From assembly GCF_000988205.1 (NCBI RefSeq), contig NZ_LAYQ01000019.1:62001-126000 (forward strand): a stretch of DNA of 64,000 nucleotides. Reading direction: 5' to 3'. The translations under genes and the position numbers were made by a program. Numbering within the stretch: position 1 is the stretch's first letter; every line of letters starts with the position of its first letter. This DNA comes from Corynebacterium minutissimum (GTDB lineage: Bacteria; Actinomycetota; Actinomycetes; Mycobacteriales; Mycobacteriaceae). The notes beneath the pieces were generated by a model that saw only the letters and a list, made by a program, of their open reading frames with translations, was not told where the DNA came from and made no database searches. Below, one piece after another: positions 47,732-55,803 of this stretch.

Positions 47732-49351
47732 ATGACCACATCAACCCCGCATAAGACTCGCTCTACACGCGATACTTTTAATACGCGCTTCGTCTTCCTC
47801 ATGGCCGCCATCGGCTCCGCCGTCGGCCTGGGTAACATCTGGCGCTTCCCCTATGTTGCCTATGAGAACGGTGGCGGCGCCTTCCTCATCCCGTACATGG
47901 TCGCCTTGCTCACCGCCGGTATTCCCATCCTGTGGTTCGATCTCGCCATTGGTCACCGCTTCCGCGGTTCTGCACCGCTGGCATTCCGCCGCATCAGCAG
48001 CCGCTGGGAAGGAATCGGCTGGTTCAAGGTCGGCGTGAACTTCTTCATCGCCATCTACTACGCTGCCATCATTGCGTGGGCGGCGCTCTACACCATCAAG
48101 TCCGTGCAGCAGACGTGGGGCGAGGATCCCTCGACGTACTTCATAGTTGACTTCCTCCAAGCAGACGCGGAGGCAACCTATTCCGGGCACGTTGTCCCAT
48201 CCATTCTGGGCGTCATGATCCTCGTATGGGTTGTCTGCATCGCTACGCTGGCCACGAGCATCAACAAGGGCATCGGCAAGCTGACCTCCATCTTCCTGCC
48301 GGTCCTGGCCGTCATGTTCATCATTCTGGTGATCCGCGCCTTCTTCCTCGACGGCGCCGCCGAGGGCCTCAACGCCTTCTTCACTCCGGACTGGTCCGTG
48401 CTGAGCAACCCGTCGGTGTGGATCGCCGCCTACGGACAGATCTTCTTCTCCCTGTCCATCGGTTTCGGCATCATGATCACCTACGCGTCCTACCTCAAGC
48501 CGCGCACCAACCTCACCAACACGGGCCTGGTTACTGCCTTTGCGAACTCCTCCTTCGAGGTTCTCGCCGGCATCGGCGTCTTCGCCACTCTGGGCTACAT
48601 GGCCGCCCAGCAGGGCGTGTCTGTCGATGAGGTGGCTGAGTCTGGTATCGGTCTGGCCTTCATCGCTTTCCCGACGATCATTAACCTCATGCCGCTCGGC
48701 TGGCTGTTCGGTGTCCTCTTCTTTGGCTCCCTGTTCCTGGCCGGTGTGACCTCGCTGATCTCCATCATGGAGGTCGTTGTCTCCGCCGTGGCAGATAAGT
48801 TCAACATTTCCCGCCGCGTTTCTGCCATCAGCGTTGGCAGCGCGATGGGAGTACTGTCCTGCTTCCTGTTCGCCACCTCCTCGGGCCTGGTCACTCTGGA
48901 CATCATGGATAAGTTCACCAACAACTTGGGCATCGTCTTCGGCGCCATCTGCGCCCTCGTAGTCGTCGGCTGGGTGACCGGCCGCCGCCGCGAGATCCAG
49001 CAGCACATCAACGCCGTGTCGCAGTTCAAGGTGGGTGGCTTCTGGCAGTTCCTGACTTTCGTCGCGACCCCGCTGCTGCTCGTCTACTTCCTGGTCAACG
49101 AGATCATCACGATTGTCCGCGAAGGTTATGAGGGCTACTCCTCCACACAGATTGGGCTCTTTGGCTGGGCGGTTCTGGGCGTCATTCTGCTCGTTAGCTT
49201 CGTCATGCCGCTAGTGGACTTCCGCGGAAACAAGTACCTAGACGGCATAGAGACGTCTGATTACGGCGTCCCAGTGGGCGGCCGCCCGGCCGGCACACCG
49301 AACCCGCTTGCCACAGGCAACGCCGCCGCACCGAACACGGACGACAAGTAG
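47732..49351 (+). CDS. metP: Sodium-dependent methionine/alanine symporter MetP
   Basis: A 539-residue neurotransmitter:sodium symporter family protein with 11-12 spans. The first-span Na+-site motif is FLMAAIGSAVGLGNIWRFPYVAYENGGGAFLIPY, followed by WFDLAIGHRF and later IFFSLSIGFGIMITYASYL. The small gene 25 bp downstream encodes a one-span partner like MetS, which C. glutamicum MetP needs. Together they import methionine and alanine. ATG 47732 is chosen (MTTSTPHKTRS) over upstream starts because an AAGAAGAAAG ribosome site precedes it. Confidence 0.86.
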   Translation: MTTSTPHKTRSTRDTFNTRFVFLMAAIGSAVGLGNIWRFPYVAYENGGGAFLIPYMVALLTAGIPILWFDLAIGHRFRGSAPLAFRRISSRWEGIGWFKVGVNFFIAIYYAAIIAWAALYTIKSVQQTWGEDPSTYFIVDFLQADAEATYSGHVVPSILGVMILVWVVCIATLATSINKGIGKLTSIFLPVLAVMFIILVIRAFFLDGAAEGLNAFFTPDWSVLSNPSVWIAAYGQIFFSLSIGFGIMITYASYLKPRTNLTNTGLVTAFANSSFEVLAGIGVFATLGYMAAQQGVSVDEVAESGIGLAFIAFPTIINLMPLGWLFGVLFFGSLFLAGVTSLISIMEVVVSAVADKFNISRRVSAISVGSAMGVLSCFLFATSSGLVTLDIMDKFTNNLGIVFGAICALVVVGWVTGRRREIQQHINAVSQFKVGGFWQFLTFVATPLLLVYFLVNEIITIVREGYEGYSSTQIGLFGWAVLGVILLVSFVMPLVDFRGNKYLDGIETSDYGVPVGGRPAGTPNPLATGNAAAPNTDDK

Positions 49352-49376
49352 CGGCTAGTAGGAAAGGAGAATAACA

Positions 49377-49544
49377 ATGACTACAAGCGCAATCCTGCTC
49401 TTCATCCTCTTCGTCGTCGTCATCTGGGGCGGACTGGTTGTGTCCTCCATCTGGTTGGCGCGCAGCGACGATGAATTCACCGGTGAGCTGGGTAATGCCC
49501 CCGGCACCGACGACGAGTCCCTATCGCACCGCGTGCACCACTAA
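49377..49544 (+). CDS. metS: Small membrane subunit MetS of the methionine/alanine importer
   Basis: A 55-residue protein with one membrane span, MTTSAILLFILFVVVIWGGL then VVSSIWLARSDDEF, and a hydrophilic acidic tail ending SHRVHH. It follows metP by 25 bp with a GGAAAGGAG ribosome site. Size, single span and place identify it as the required small subunit of the MetPS importer. Such tiny genes are easily missed in annotation. Confidence 0.85.
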   Translation: MTTSAILLFILFVVVIWGGLVVSSIWLARSDDEFTGELGNAPGTDDESLSHRVHH

Positions 49545-49587
49545 AGGGGCCGGGCAGTAAACGGCTGCCCGCTCACACCTGCCCCTT
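49544..49587. terminator. Bidirectional terminator between metS and the convergent reductase gene
   Basis: Nested arms AAGGGGC / GCCCCTT (49544-49550, 49581-49587) and GGGCAG / CTGCCC (49552-49557, 49565-49570). It starts at the metS stop and lies just before the stop of the minus-strand gene. Confidence 0.65.
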
Positions 49588-49588
49588 C

Positions 49589-50554
49589 CTATATCTCGAC
49601 TACCGTGCGCCCATGGCGGGAGCCGGCGCGCAGCTCTTGAGCGGCAGTGGCGACATCGGCCAGCGGCACCGTTTCAGTAATAGAGTTCAGCATGGTGAGG
49701 TCGAGGTGTTCGTCGAGAAGCTGCCAGGCCGCCTCGCGCACCTCGCGGGGCGCATCGACGGAGTTACCGCCGGCCAGCACGATGCCGCGCAGGATGAATG
49801 GCAGCACCGAGGCAGGAAGGTCCGGACCAGCCGCCATACCGGTGGCCGCCACCACGCCGCCCCAGCGCACCTGCGCCAGCACGTTGGCCAAGACGGTGGA
49901 ACCGGCGGTGTCAATGGCGCCGTCGTACAGCGCCTTCTGCAGCGGGCGGCCGGTCTCAGACAGCGCTGCACGGTCAAGCACGTGATCCGCGCCGAGTGAG
50001 GTGAGGTACTCCGACTGGGATTCCACGCGGCCGGTGACGGCGGTGACCTCGTAGCCGGAAGACTTGAGCAGCTGGACCGCGATGGAGCCCACGCCGCCGG
50101 TGGCACCGGTGACGAGGATATGGCCCTTCGTCGTGCCGTGCGTGCGCAGCTGGTTCACGCAGATAGCAGCGGTGTATCCGGCCGTGCCAATCGCGGCGGC
50201 ATCGTGCGCGCTGAAGCGTTGAGGCACGGGGATGGTGGCTTCACCGTTGACGCGCTGGCGGGTGGTGTAGCCGCCATGGCGGAACTCGCCCAGGCCATCG
50301 CCGCAGGAGACGACAAGCTGGCCAGGGCTCAAGCGTGAATCGGACGTTTCCACCACGGTGCCCACCACATCGATGCCCGGGACGAGCGGATCGATGCGCA
50401 TGACACCTTTATCGCCCTCCAGGGCCATGGCGTCTTTGTAATTGAGGGAGGAAAACTGCACATCCACGACCGTGTCACCTTCCCCGAGCAGGGGCTGCTC
50501 TTGGAACGAGTGCGTTACTCCGGAATCGGTGCGAGTGACAATCAGTGTGTTCAT
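49589..50554 (-). CDS. acuI: MDR-family acrylyl-CoA reductase (YhdH/AcuI-like)
   Basis: A 321-residue zinc-free medium-chain reductase of the YhdH/AcuI type, NADPH-dependent, reducing acrylyl-CoA-like enoyl compounds. N-terminal GroES-like domain: FSSLNYKDAMALEGDKGVMRIDPLVPGIDVVGTVVE. Rossmann part: HILVTGATGGVGSIAVQLLKSSGYEVTAVTGR. The protein ends RHGRTVVEI, as family members do. ATG 50554 is taken; the GTG at 50560 adds only two residues. It may recover toxic acryloyl-type CoA esters; in context no link to neighbours is evident. Confidence 0.85.
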   Translation of the reverse strand: MNTLIVTRTDSGVTHSFQEQPLLGEGDTVVDVQFSSLNYKDAMALEGDKGVMRIDPLVPGIDVVGTVVETSDSRLSPGQLVVSCGDGLGEFRHGGYTTRQRVNGEATIPVPQRFSAHDAAAIGTAGYTAAICVNQLRTHGTTKGHILVTGATGGVGSIAVQLLKSSGYEVTAVTGRVESQSEYLTSLGADHVLDRAALSETGRPLQKALYDGAIDTAGSTVLANVLAQVRWGGVVAATGMAAGPDLPASVLPFILRGIVLAGGNSVDAPREVREAAWQLLDEHLDLTMLNSITETVPLADVATAAQELRAGSRHGRTVVEI

Positions 50555-50640
50555 GGACACTATCGTACAGAGGATGTGAAGCAGTGTTTTCTGGCTACTG
50601 CTTCAGCCGATTGTCAGCGAAAACCACTAGGGTGAGGCGC

Positions 50641-51213
50641 ATGACTGGGATAGAAGCTCAACGCCCGCGCAATCGGCTGAGGCCCGCGCCGGATCCGTAT
50701 CGGCACCTGCTTCGTGATTCCCTCCTTGTCGCAGCCCTGTCCCTGGTGGTCGTGGTGTTGGCGACGGTGGGCAAGCCCTTCATGGACATCCCCGGCGTGG
50801 TGGACGGCTCCGCGCATGCGGTGCGAAGGGTCAATCTGCAGCTCTTTGGCGGATTTGAGAACGCCTCCGTGTGGTACGGCGGGTGGACCGATCTCCTGGG
50901 GAATATTGCTCTCTTCATGCCGCTGGGAGCGGCGATTTACGTGGCCGGGCGCAACCGCGTCAGGATTCGCTGGGGCTTGGGCGGGACGATGCTCCTTGGG
51001 CTCGTGATCAGCTTGTGCATCGAAAGCGCCCAGTACATCTTTGCGCTGGGCTTTAGCGATATCGACGACCTCTTATACAACACGGTGGGTGCTGTCCTCG
51101 GCGCCGCACTCATGGCGCGCGTGGGACGCGAAGAGCAGATGAAGATTCTGCGCCGCCTCGGATTCCTGCTTGCGCTGGCAGCGGTGGTGCTCCTCGCCAT
51201 GGCGACGCTGTAG
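50641..51213 (+). CDS. VanZ-family membrane protein
   Basis: A 190-residue membrane protein with about five hydrophobic segments and the VanZ-like core (NLQLFGGFENASVWYGGWTDLLGNIALFMPLGAAIY ... LGLVISLCIESAQYIFALGFSDIDDLLYNTVGAVLGAAL). The IESxQ and DxDDLxxNTxGxxxG blocks are the VanZ signature. VanZ lowers teicoplanin binding in enterococci, but most homologues have no known role. It is unlikely to be part of a glycopeptide-resistance cluster, since no vanHAX is present. ATG 50641 follows a GGTGAGGC site. Confidence 0.82.
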   Translation: MTGIEAQRPRNRLRPAPDPYRHLLRDSLLVAALSLVVVVLATVGKPFMDIPGVVDGSAHAVRRVNLQLFGGFENASVWYGGWTDLLGNIALFMPLGAAIYVAGRNRVRIRWGLGGTMLLGLVISLCIESAQYIFALGFSDIDDLLYNTVGAVLGAALMARVGREEQMKILRRLGFLLALAAVVLLAMATL

Positions 51214-51216
51214 TGC

Positions 51217-52227
51217 CTAGCTGGGCGTACGCACGAGCTTGGCGACGTCCCCCGCCACCCGCCGCGCATAGGGGGAGACACCGGTAATCGTGGCCGAGCC
51301 CGGGCCCGTCCACGAGCCATAGCCCACGGGGAAGAAGCCTTCCACCGTGGGCTTTCCTTTTGCCAGCAGCCCAGGGAAGGGGCGCAGCGCTGGGCGGAAG
51401 CCGGTGGCCCAGATGAGATCGCTGAAGCCTTCGCGGTTCAACTGGTCCAGCGAGGAGAACATGCCGGTGGCGCGCAGCAGCCCATTATCACGGGCCTTGA
51501 GCACCGGCGGGACCATGACGATGTCTCCTAGCTCACTTTCCGGCCCCGGGTCCGGCTCGCCCCGAAGTTTTGCCAGCATGCGCTGTCTGTTGCGGCTAAA
51601 GAGCACGCGCCCGTCGACATCATCCGGCATCCAGCGCGGCGGGTGCGTGGTAAACCACGTGGTGTCCACGCCCGCGAGAGCTAGCTCGGCGGCGATTTGG
51701 GCACCGGAGTTGCCCGCGCCGACAACGGCTACAGGATTGTTGTGGCCGCGCTCTAAGAAAGGACCGCACCCCGGGTAGCTCGCCGTGTGCCATTGGCGCC
51801 CCTGGAATTCACCGGGGTAGAAGGGGATGAACGGCGCGGACCAGGTGCCCGTCGCAGCCACGACGGTGCGGGAGCGGAACTCACCGTGGGTGGTGAAGAG
51901 GTGGAAGAGGGGGACGTCGTCAAGCACGCGCTCCACCGTCACCCCGTGCCGGACCGGCAGGTCATAGCGCTGCTCATAGCGGGTGAGGTAATCCACCACG
52001 TGGGAAGCCGGCGGGAAACCGGGATGGGCGGGCATGGGCCAGCCGGGCAGGGTGGAGGACTGGGCATCGCTAAAGAGCGTGAGTGAATCCCACACGTGCT
52101 GCCAGGCCCCGCCGGGGGAGGAGTTGGCGTCGAGGATGAGGAAATCGAGCTTCTGACGGCGCAAGTAATAGCTGGTGGCCAGGCCGGATTGGCCGCCACC
52201 CACCACGATGCAATCGTAGGTATGCAT
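51217..52227 (-). CDS. Flavin-containing monooxygenase / FAD-dependent oxidoreductase
   Basis: A 336-residue flavoprotein. An N-terminal FAD motif (YDCIVVGGGQSGLATSYYLRR, GxGxxG) is joined to a second dinucleotide motif for NADPH (PVAVVGAGNSGAQIAAELA, about 168). The WxS/WP block DANSSPGGAWQHVWDSLTLFS resembles flavin monooxygenases, and DLIWATGFRPALRPFPG is the C-terminal motif. The start codon immediately follows the chrA stop (TAG then ATG), so it is co-transcribed with the chrSA two-component genes. Its substrate is unknown. It could act on heme or redox stress products, an inference from place only. Confidence 0.8.
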   Translation of the reverse strand: MHTYDCIVVGGGQSGLATSYYLRRQKLDFLILDANSSPGGAWQHVWDSLTLFSDAQSSTLPGWPMPAHPGFPPASHVVDYLTRYEQRYDLPVRHGVTVERVLDDVPLFHLFTTHGEFRSRTVVAATGTWSAPFIPFYPGEFQGRQWHTASYPGCGPFLERGHNNPVAVVGAGNSGAQIAAELALAGVDTTWFTTHPPRWMPDDVDGRVLFSRNRQRMLAKLRGEPDPGPESELGDIVMVPPVLKARDNGLLRATGMFSSLDQLNREGFSDLIWATGFRPALRPFPGLLAKGKPTVEGFFPVGYGSWTGPGSATITGVSPYARRVAGDVAKLVRTPS

Positions 52228-52848
52228 CTATTGGATGAGCTTTCGCTCACGGGCCGCGGAGACGGCCGCCGTGCGGGTTTCCACGCCGAGCTTTTGATAG
52301 ACGTGGATGAGGTGGGTCTTGACCGTGGCTTCGGAGATGAAGAGCCGCTGGGCAATCTGCTTGTTGGAATCTCCCGTGGACAGCGCCTGCAGGATCTCCA
52401 GCTCGCGTGGTGAAAGGGCGGTTTCCGGCTGTGCCAAGCGCTCCGCCAGGAGGTTGGTGACTTCAGGCGCCAAGGTCCGCTTTCCCGCGGCCGTGTCGAG
52501 CACCGCGGCGTGCAGGGTTTCCTCGGGGGCGTCCTTGAGCAGGTAACCCAGCGCGCCCGCCTCCACGGCGGCCAGGATATCCGCCTGCGTGTCATAGGTG
52601 GTCAGAATGAGCACCGGTGGACCGTCGAGCTCGCGCACGCGCCGAGTGGCGGCGATGCCGTCGACGTCCGGCATCTGGATATCGCAGACGACCACATCGA
52701 TATGGGGAACATCAGCATCCGCCAGCTTTTCGACGGCCGAGCCATCGGAGCCTTCCAACACCACCACGATGTCGGGGAAGGCGTTAAGAATCGCGCGCAG
52801 CCCGGCGCGGACTACGGGGTGATCGTCGATGAGCATCACGTTGACCAT
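52228..52848 (-). CDS. chrA: Heme-responsive response regulator ChrA (LuxR/NarL type)
   Basis: A 206-residue response regulator. The receiver domain has VNVMLIDDHPVVRAGLRAIL, phospho-acceptor Asp in VVVCDIQMPDVDGIAATRRV (about residue 57) and Thr/Lys at VLILTTYD and YLLKDAPEE. The LuxR-type helix-turn-helix covers LSPRELEILQALSTGDSNKQIAQRLFISEATVKTHLIHVYQKLGV. The upstream kinase and the divergent hrtBA transporter reproduce the corynebacterial chrSA-hrtBA locus, in which ChrA activates heme export. Start at 52848 lies inside the kinase gene end (overlap of 65 nt). Confidence 0.82.
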   Translation of the reverse strand: MVNVMLIDDHPVVRAGLRAILNAFPDIVVVLEGSDGSAVEKLADADVPHIDVVVCDIQMPDVDGIAATRRVRELDGPPVLILTTYDTQADILAAVEAGALGYLLKDAPEETLHAAVLDTAAGKRTLAPEVTNLLAERLAQPETALSPRELEILQALSTGDSNKQIAQRLFISEATVKTHLIHVYQKLGVETRTAAVSAARERKLIQ

Positions 52849-53989
52849 TGCTGCTGCTTCCTGTTGGGATTCGCACCGCGAGTGCGGTGCCGGCGGGTGA
52901 AGATTCTACCTGGACGCTGCCGCCAACGCTGCGAACACGCTGCTCCAGGCCGGTCAGCCCGAAGCCCCGTGGTCCTTCGATGCCGCGGCCGTCATCGACG
53001 ACATCGAGGATGATTCCATCCTCGAAAGAGCCCAGAGTGACCACGGCGCGGTCGGCGTCGGCGTGTTTCATGACATTGGTGAGACCTTCGCGCGCGGCGC
53101 GCAGGATGACGTGGGAAAACTCGGTGGGGACGTCGGCACTGCCGGTGAGCTTGAGCCCGAAGCGGGTGCGCAGCCCCAGGCCCTTAGCCTGGGCTTGGAG
53201 CTCATCCACAAGTGTGCGCAGTTCCGCGTCGATGGAGGAGGCAGGCGCCGCCAGCTCTTTGACGAAGCGCCGGGCCTCCGCCAGGTTGTCCTGGGCCACT
53301 TTTTCAATGAGCGCGAGCTGCTCGGTGACATCCTGTTGAGCGGAGGTGTTCTTGGCGGCGCGGCTGAGCAGGACGATGGAGGACAGCCCCTGCGCCACGG
53401 TGTCATGAATCTCGCGGGAGAGCCGCTCCCTCTCCTCGAGGCGCCCGGCTTGGTGCTCGCTGGCCGCTAGCTCCTCCTGGGTCTCACGCAGTTGCTTGGC
53501 GACGGCCGCGTGGTGCGCCGCCTCCGCCTGAACCCGGCGGGCGGCGTGGTAGACGCCCACGGCAAAGCAGGTGCCGATGAACGGCCCGATGGCTGCGGCC
53601 GCGGTCCAGAATTGCGGGTGGATCCATGCGGGGACGAAGGCGGCGACGGCCCACAGCACCACGCTGGCGACGATTCCCGGCCAGAAGGGAAGCGCATGGA
53701 TAAAGACGAAGACCAGCGGGAACTCGAGCCACATGAAGTCTTGGGCGTGCACCATAAGCCCGATCCACAGCAGGCACAGGGCGGCGAGCCACAGCGTGGT
53801 GGGGACGGGGCGGGTGATGGTGCGGGAGCCGAAGATGGCAAACCCCGTGTAGACCACTGCGAGTGCGATGGAGAGGCCGAGAGCGCGGGCGTCAAGGCGG
53901 TCATCGGCCCACGCGCGGAGCACGCCGAAGACGAGGAGAAAGCCAAACATGGCGTGCAGTCCCACGGTCCACAGTTTATTGCTCATCAT
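52784..53989 (-). CDS. chrS: Heme-sensing histidine kinase ChrS
   Basis: A 401-residue NarL-family (HPK7) kinase. N-terminal membrane part: about six hydrophobic segments (HAMFGFLLVFGVLRAW, LSIALAVVYTGFAIFGS, LWLAALCLLWIGLMVHAQ, LVFVFIHALPFWPGIVASVVLWAVAAFV). Dimerisation/phosphorylation helix: REIHDTVAQGLSSIVLLSRAAK with the His. The HATPase_c domain has AREGLTNVMKHADADRAVV and DVVDDGRGIEGPRGFGLTGLEQRV. Start codons 53989 and 53986 are adjacent Met codons. Opposite orientation to hrtBA with a palindromic control site between them supports the ChrS assignment. Confidence 0.8.
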   Translation of the reverse strand: MMSNKLWTVGLHAMFGFLLVFGVLRAWADDRLDARALGLSIALAVVYTGFAIFGSRTITRPVPTTLWLAALCLLWIGLMVHAQDFMWLEFPLVFVFIHALPFWPGIVASVVLWAVAAFVPAWIHPQFWTAAAAIGPFIGTCFAVGVYHAARRVQAEAAHHAAVAKQLRETQEELAASEHQAGRLEERERLSREIHDTVAQGLSSIVLLSRAAKNTSAQQDVTEQLALIEKVAQDNLAEARRFVKELAAPASSIDAELRTLVDELQAQAKGLGLRTRFGLKLTGSADVPTEFSHVILRAAREGLTNVMKHADADRAVVTLGSFEDGIILDVVDDGRGIEGPRGFGLTGLEQRVRSVGGSVQVESSPAGTALAVRIPTGSSSNGQRDAHRRSPRSPRRAARDS

Positions 53990-54029
53990 CACGGCGCTCC
54001 AGCTTATCCTCTGGCTGGACGAGGGGGAA

Positions 54030-54061
54030 TCAACCAACTGGTTGAGTGGAGGTTCAACTGG
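54030..54061. promoter_or_regulatory. Control site between chrS and hrtB
   Basis: TCAACCAACTGGTTGA at 54030-54045 is a 16-bp inverted repeat (7-bp arms, 2-bp centre), and CAACTGG recurs at 54035-54041 and 54055-54061, 20 bp apart. It lies 60-75 bp upstream of hrtB and about 40 bp upstream of chrS. A response-regulator dimer site for ChrA is the natural reading. Confidence 0.6.
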
Positions 54062-54104
54062 CTACTCGATTACTTTCTGCGCTGGCCACAGCAGGATTAA
54101 TAGT

Positions 54105-55100
54105 ATGTTCCTGGCATTGAGAGAGATAGTCACCGCCCGCGGTCGGTTCTTCCTGATCGGCGGCGTCGTGGCTCTAATTACGTTGTTGCTCGTTATGTTG
54201 TCCGGCCTGACCCAAGGCCTGTCCAAGCAAAATACTTCCGCACTCGAGGCACTCGGGGAGCAGACTCCTTATGTGACCTTCTCGACGGAAGACCCGTCCT
54301 TCACCGAGTCGGAGATCTTCGCCGAGGATGTCCCCGCTTCTGGCATTCCGCTCGGTACTTCGCAGACCAAGCTTGAGGGCCACGGCGGCGTGGCGGTCTT
54401 CGGCCTGCCCGAAGGTACCCAGATCCCTGGCTCCAGCACCGTGATTCCGGAGGAGGGCATGGTCTTGAGCCAATCCATCGACGACGCCCTGAACGCGCCA
54501 TCCCGGGGCACCCTCGGCGGCGTGGACCTGGACGTGAACGCGGTGGTTGAGGATGAGTACTATTCCCACTCCCCGGTGGTGTGGGTCTCCACCGCAACTT
54601 GGCAGAAGGTCTCCCATTCCCCCGAAGACATGGTGGGTGTGGCCGTGCTGTCCCACGAGCCGACCGACACCTCCGTGTCCATGGGCAAGGCCCTGTCCGG
54701 CCTGCCGGCTTATAGCTCGGAGCGCGGCTCCCTGCTGACCATGCAGGCCTTCCTCTACGGAATCTCCGCGCTGGTCACCATCGCTTTCCTGAGCATCTGG
54801 ACCATCCAGCGCACCCGTGACCTGTCCATCCTGCGTGCCCTTGGCGCCAGCGTGAAGTACCTGCTCAAGGACGCCATCGCGCAGGCTGCCATCATCCTCG
54901 CGATTGGCGTAGGGGTCGGCGCGCTCGTCGGCTGGTTGCTGGGCCTTGCCGCCCAAGGTGCCGTGCCCTTCGAGGTCTCCGCCATGACCGTCATCGTCCC
55001 CGCGCTCGGTATCTGGCTGCTCGGCATCGCTGGTGCTTTCCTGGCCACCCGCCGCGTTTCCAAGATCAACCCGCTCGACGCCCTAGGAGGCAACGCCTAA
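54105..55100 (+). CDS. hrtB: Heme exporter permease HrtB (FtsX-like)
   Basis: A 331-residue MacB/FtsX-type permease. An N-terminal span, ARGRFFLIGGVVALITLLLVMLSGLTQGLSKQNTSALEALG, is followed by a large extracytoplasmic domain (about 45-220). Three further spans follow (AFLYGISALVTIAFLSIWTIQRTRDLSILRALGASVKYLLKDA, AAIILAIGVGVGALVGWLLGL, VIVPALGIWLLGIAGAFLATRRV). HrtBA pulls toxic heme from the membrane. The gene is divergent from chrSA and overlaps hrtA by one base (TAATG). The ATG at 54105 gives the normal HrtB N terminus (MFLALREI). Confidence 0.82.
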   Translation: MFLALREIVTARGRFFLIGGVVALITLLLVMLSGLTQGLSKQNTSALEALGEQTPYVTFSTEDPSFTESEIFAEDVPASGIPLGTSQTKLEGHGGVAVFGLPEGTQIPGSSTVIPEEGMVLSQSIDDALNAPSRGTLGGVDLDVNAVVEDEYYSHSPVVWVSTATWQKVSHSPEDMVGVAVLSHEPTDTSVSMGKALSGLPAYSSERGSLLTMQAFLYGISALVTIAFLSIWTIQRTRDLSILRALGASVKYLLKDAIAQAAIILAIGVGVGALVGWLLGLAAQGAVPFEVSAMTVIVPALGIWLLGIAGAFLATRRVSKINPLDALGGNA

Positions 55101-55750
55101 TGACTACCACCGCTTCTTCCCCTGCACTGTCCCTTCGCGACATCGTGGTGACCTACCCAGACGGCCAGTCCCGCACCACTGCACTCGACGGCGTCAGCTT
55201 GGACGTCAAACCCGGCGAGCTCACCGCCGTCATCGGCGAATCCGGGTCCGGCAAGTCCACCCTGCTGTCCGTAGCCGCCGGCCTCATCGAGCCGGACTCC
55301 GGCAGCGTGGAGCGAACCGGCTCCCGCGGCCTCATCTTCCAGCAGGCCAACCTGCTGGCCGCCCTGACGGCGCGCGAACAGCTGCTCATCATTGACCACA
55401 TGGAGGGCCGCAAGCCGCGCCAGGATCGTGCCGATGAGCTGCTCAGCTTCGTGGGCTTGGAGGGCTTTGGCAACCGCCGGATGAACCAGCTTTCTGGCGG
55501 CCAGCGCCAGCGCGTCAACATTGCGCGCGCGCTCATGGGCCAGCCTTCCGTGCTGCTTGCCGACGAACCCACCTCTGCCCTCGACTCCAAGCTCTCCCGC
55601 GAGATTGCCAAGCTCCTGCGCGGTGTCACCGATGACTTCGATACCGCAACCCTGTTCATCACGCACGACCGCAGCCTGCTTGATTATGCCGACAACGTGG
55701 TTGAGGTCAAGGACGGAAAGCTTTCCGAATACTCTGAGCTAGCCGCGTAG
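55100..55750 (+). CDS. hrtA: Heme exporter ATPase HrtA
   Basis: A 216-residue ABC ATPase. Walker A is VIGESGSGKSTLLSVAAGL, Q-loop IFQQANLLAALTA, signature LSGGQRQRVNIARALM, Walker B VLLADEPTSALD and H-loop LFITHDRSLLDYAD. It pairs with HrtB. Start overlaps the hrtB stop, so stoichiometric co-translation is likely. The MacA-type adaptor seen in MacB systems is absent, consistent with HrtBA. Confidence 0.85.
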   Translation: MTTTASSPALSLRDIVVTYPDGQSRTTALDGVSLDVKPGELTAVIGESGSGKSTLLSVAAGLIEPDSGSVERTGSRGLIFQQANLLAALTAREQLLIIDHMEGRKPRQDRADELLSFVGLEGFGNRRMNQLSGGQRQRVNIARALMGQPSVLLADEPTSALDSKLSREIAKLLRGVTDDFDTATLFITHDRSLLDYADNVVEVKDGKLSEYSELAA

Positions 55751-55803
55751 GAAGCCTCTCATCTCTCACGTGTTCAAACAAAGGGGTAAATTATCACCCC
55801 GTT

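Noticed and set aside
50641..51213. Glycopeptide resistance gene
   Set aside because: VanZ-fold proteins are widespread without vanHAX; none of the other van genes are nearby.
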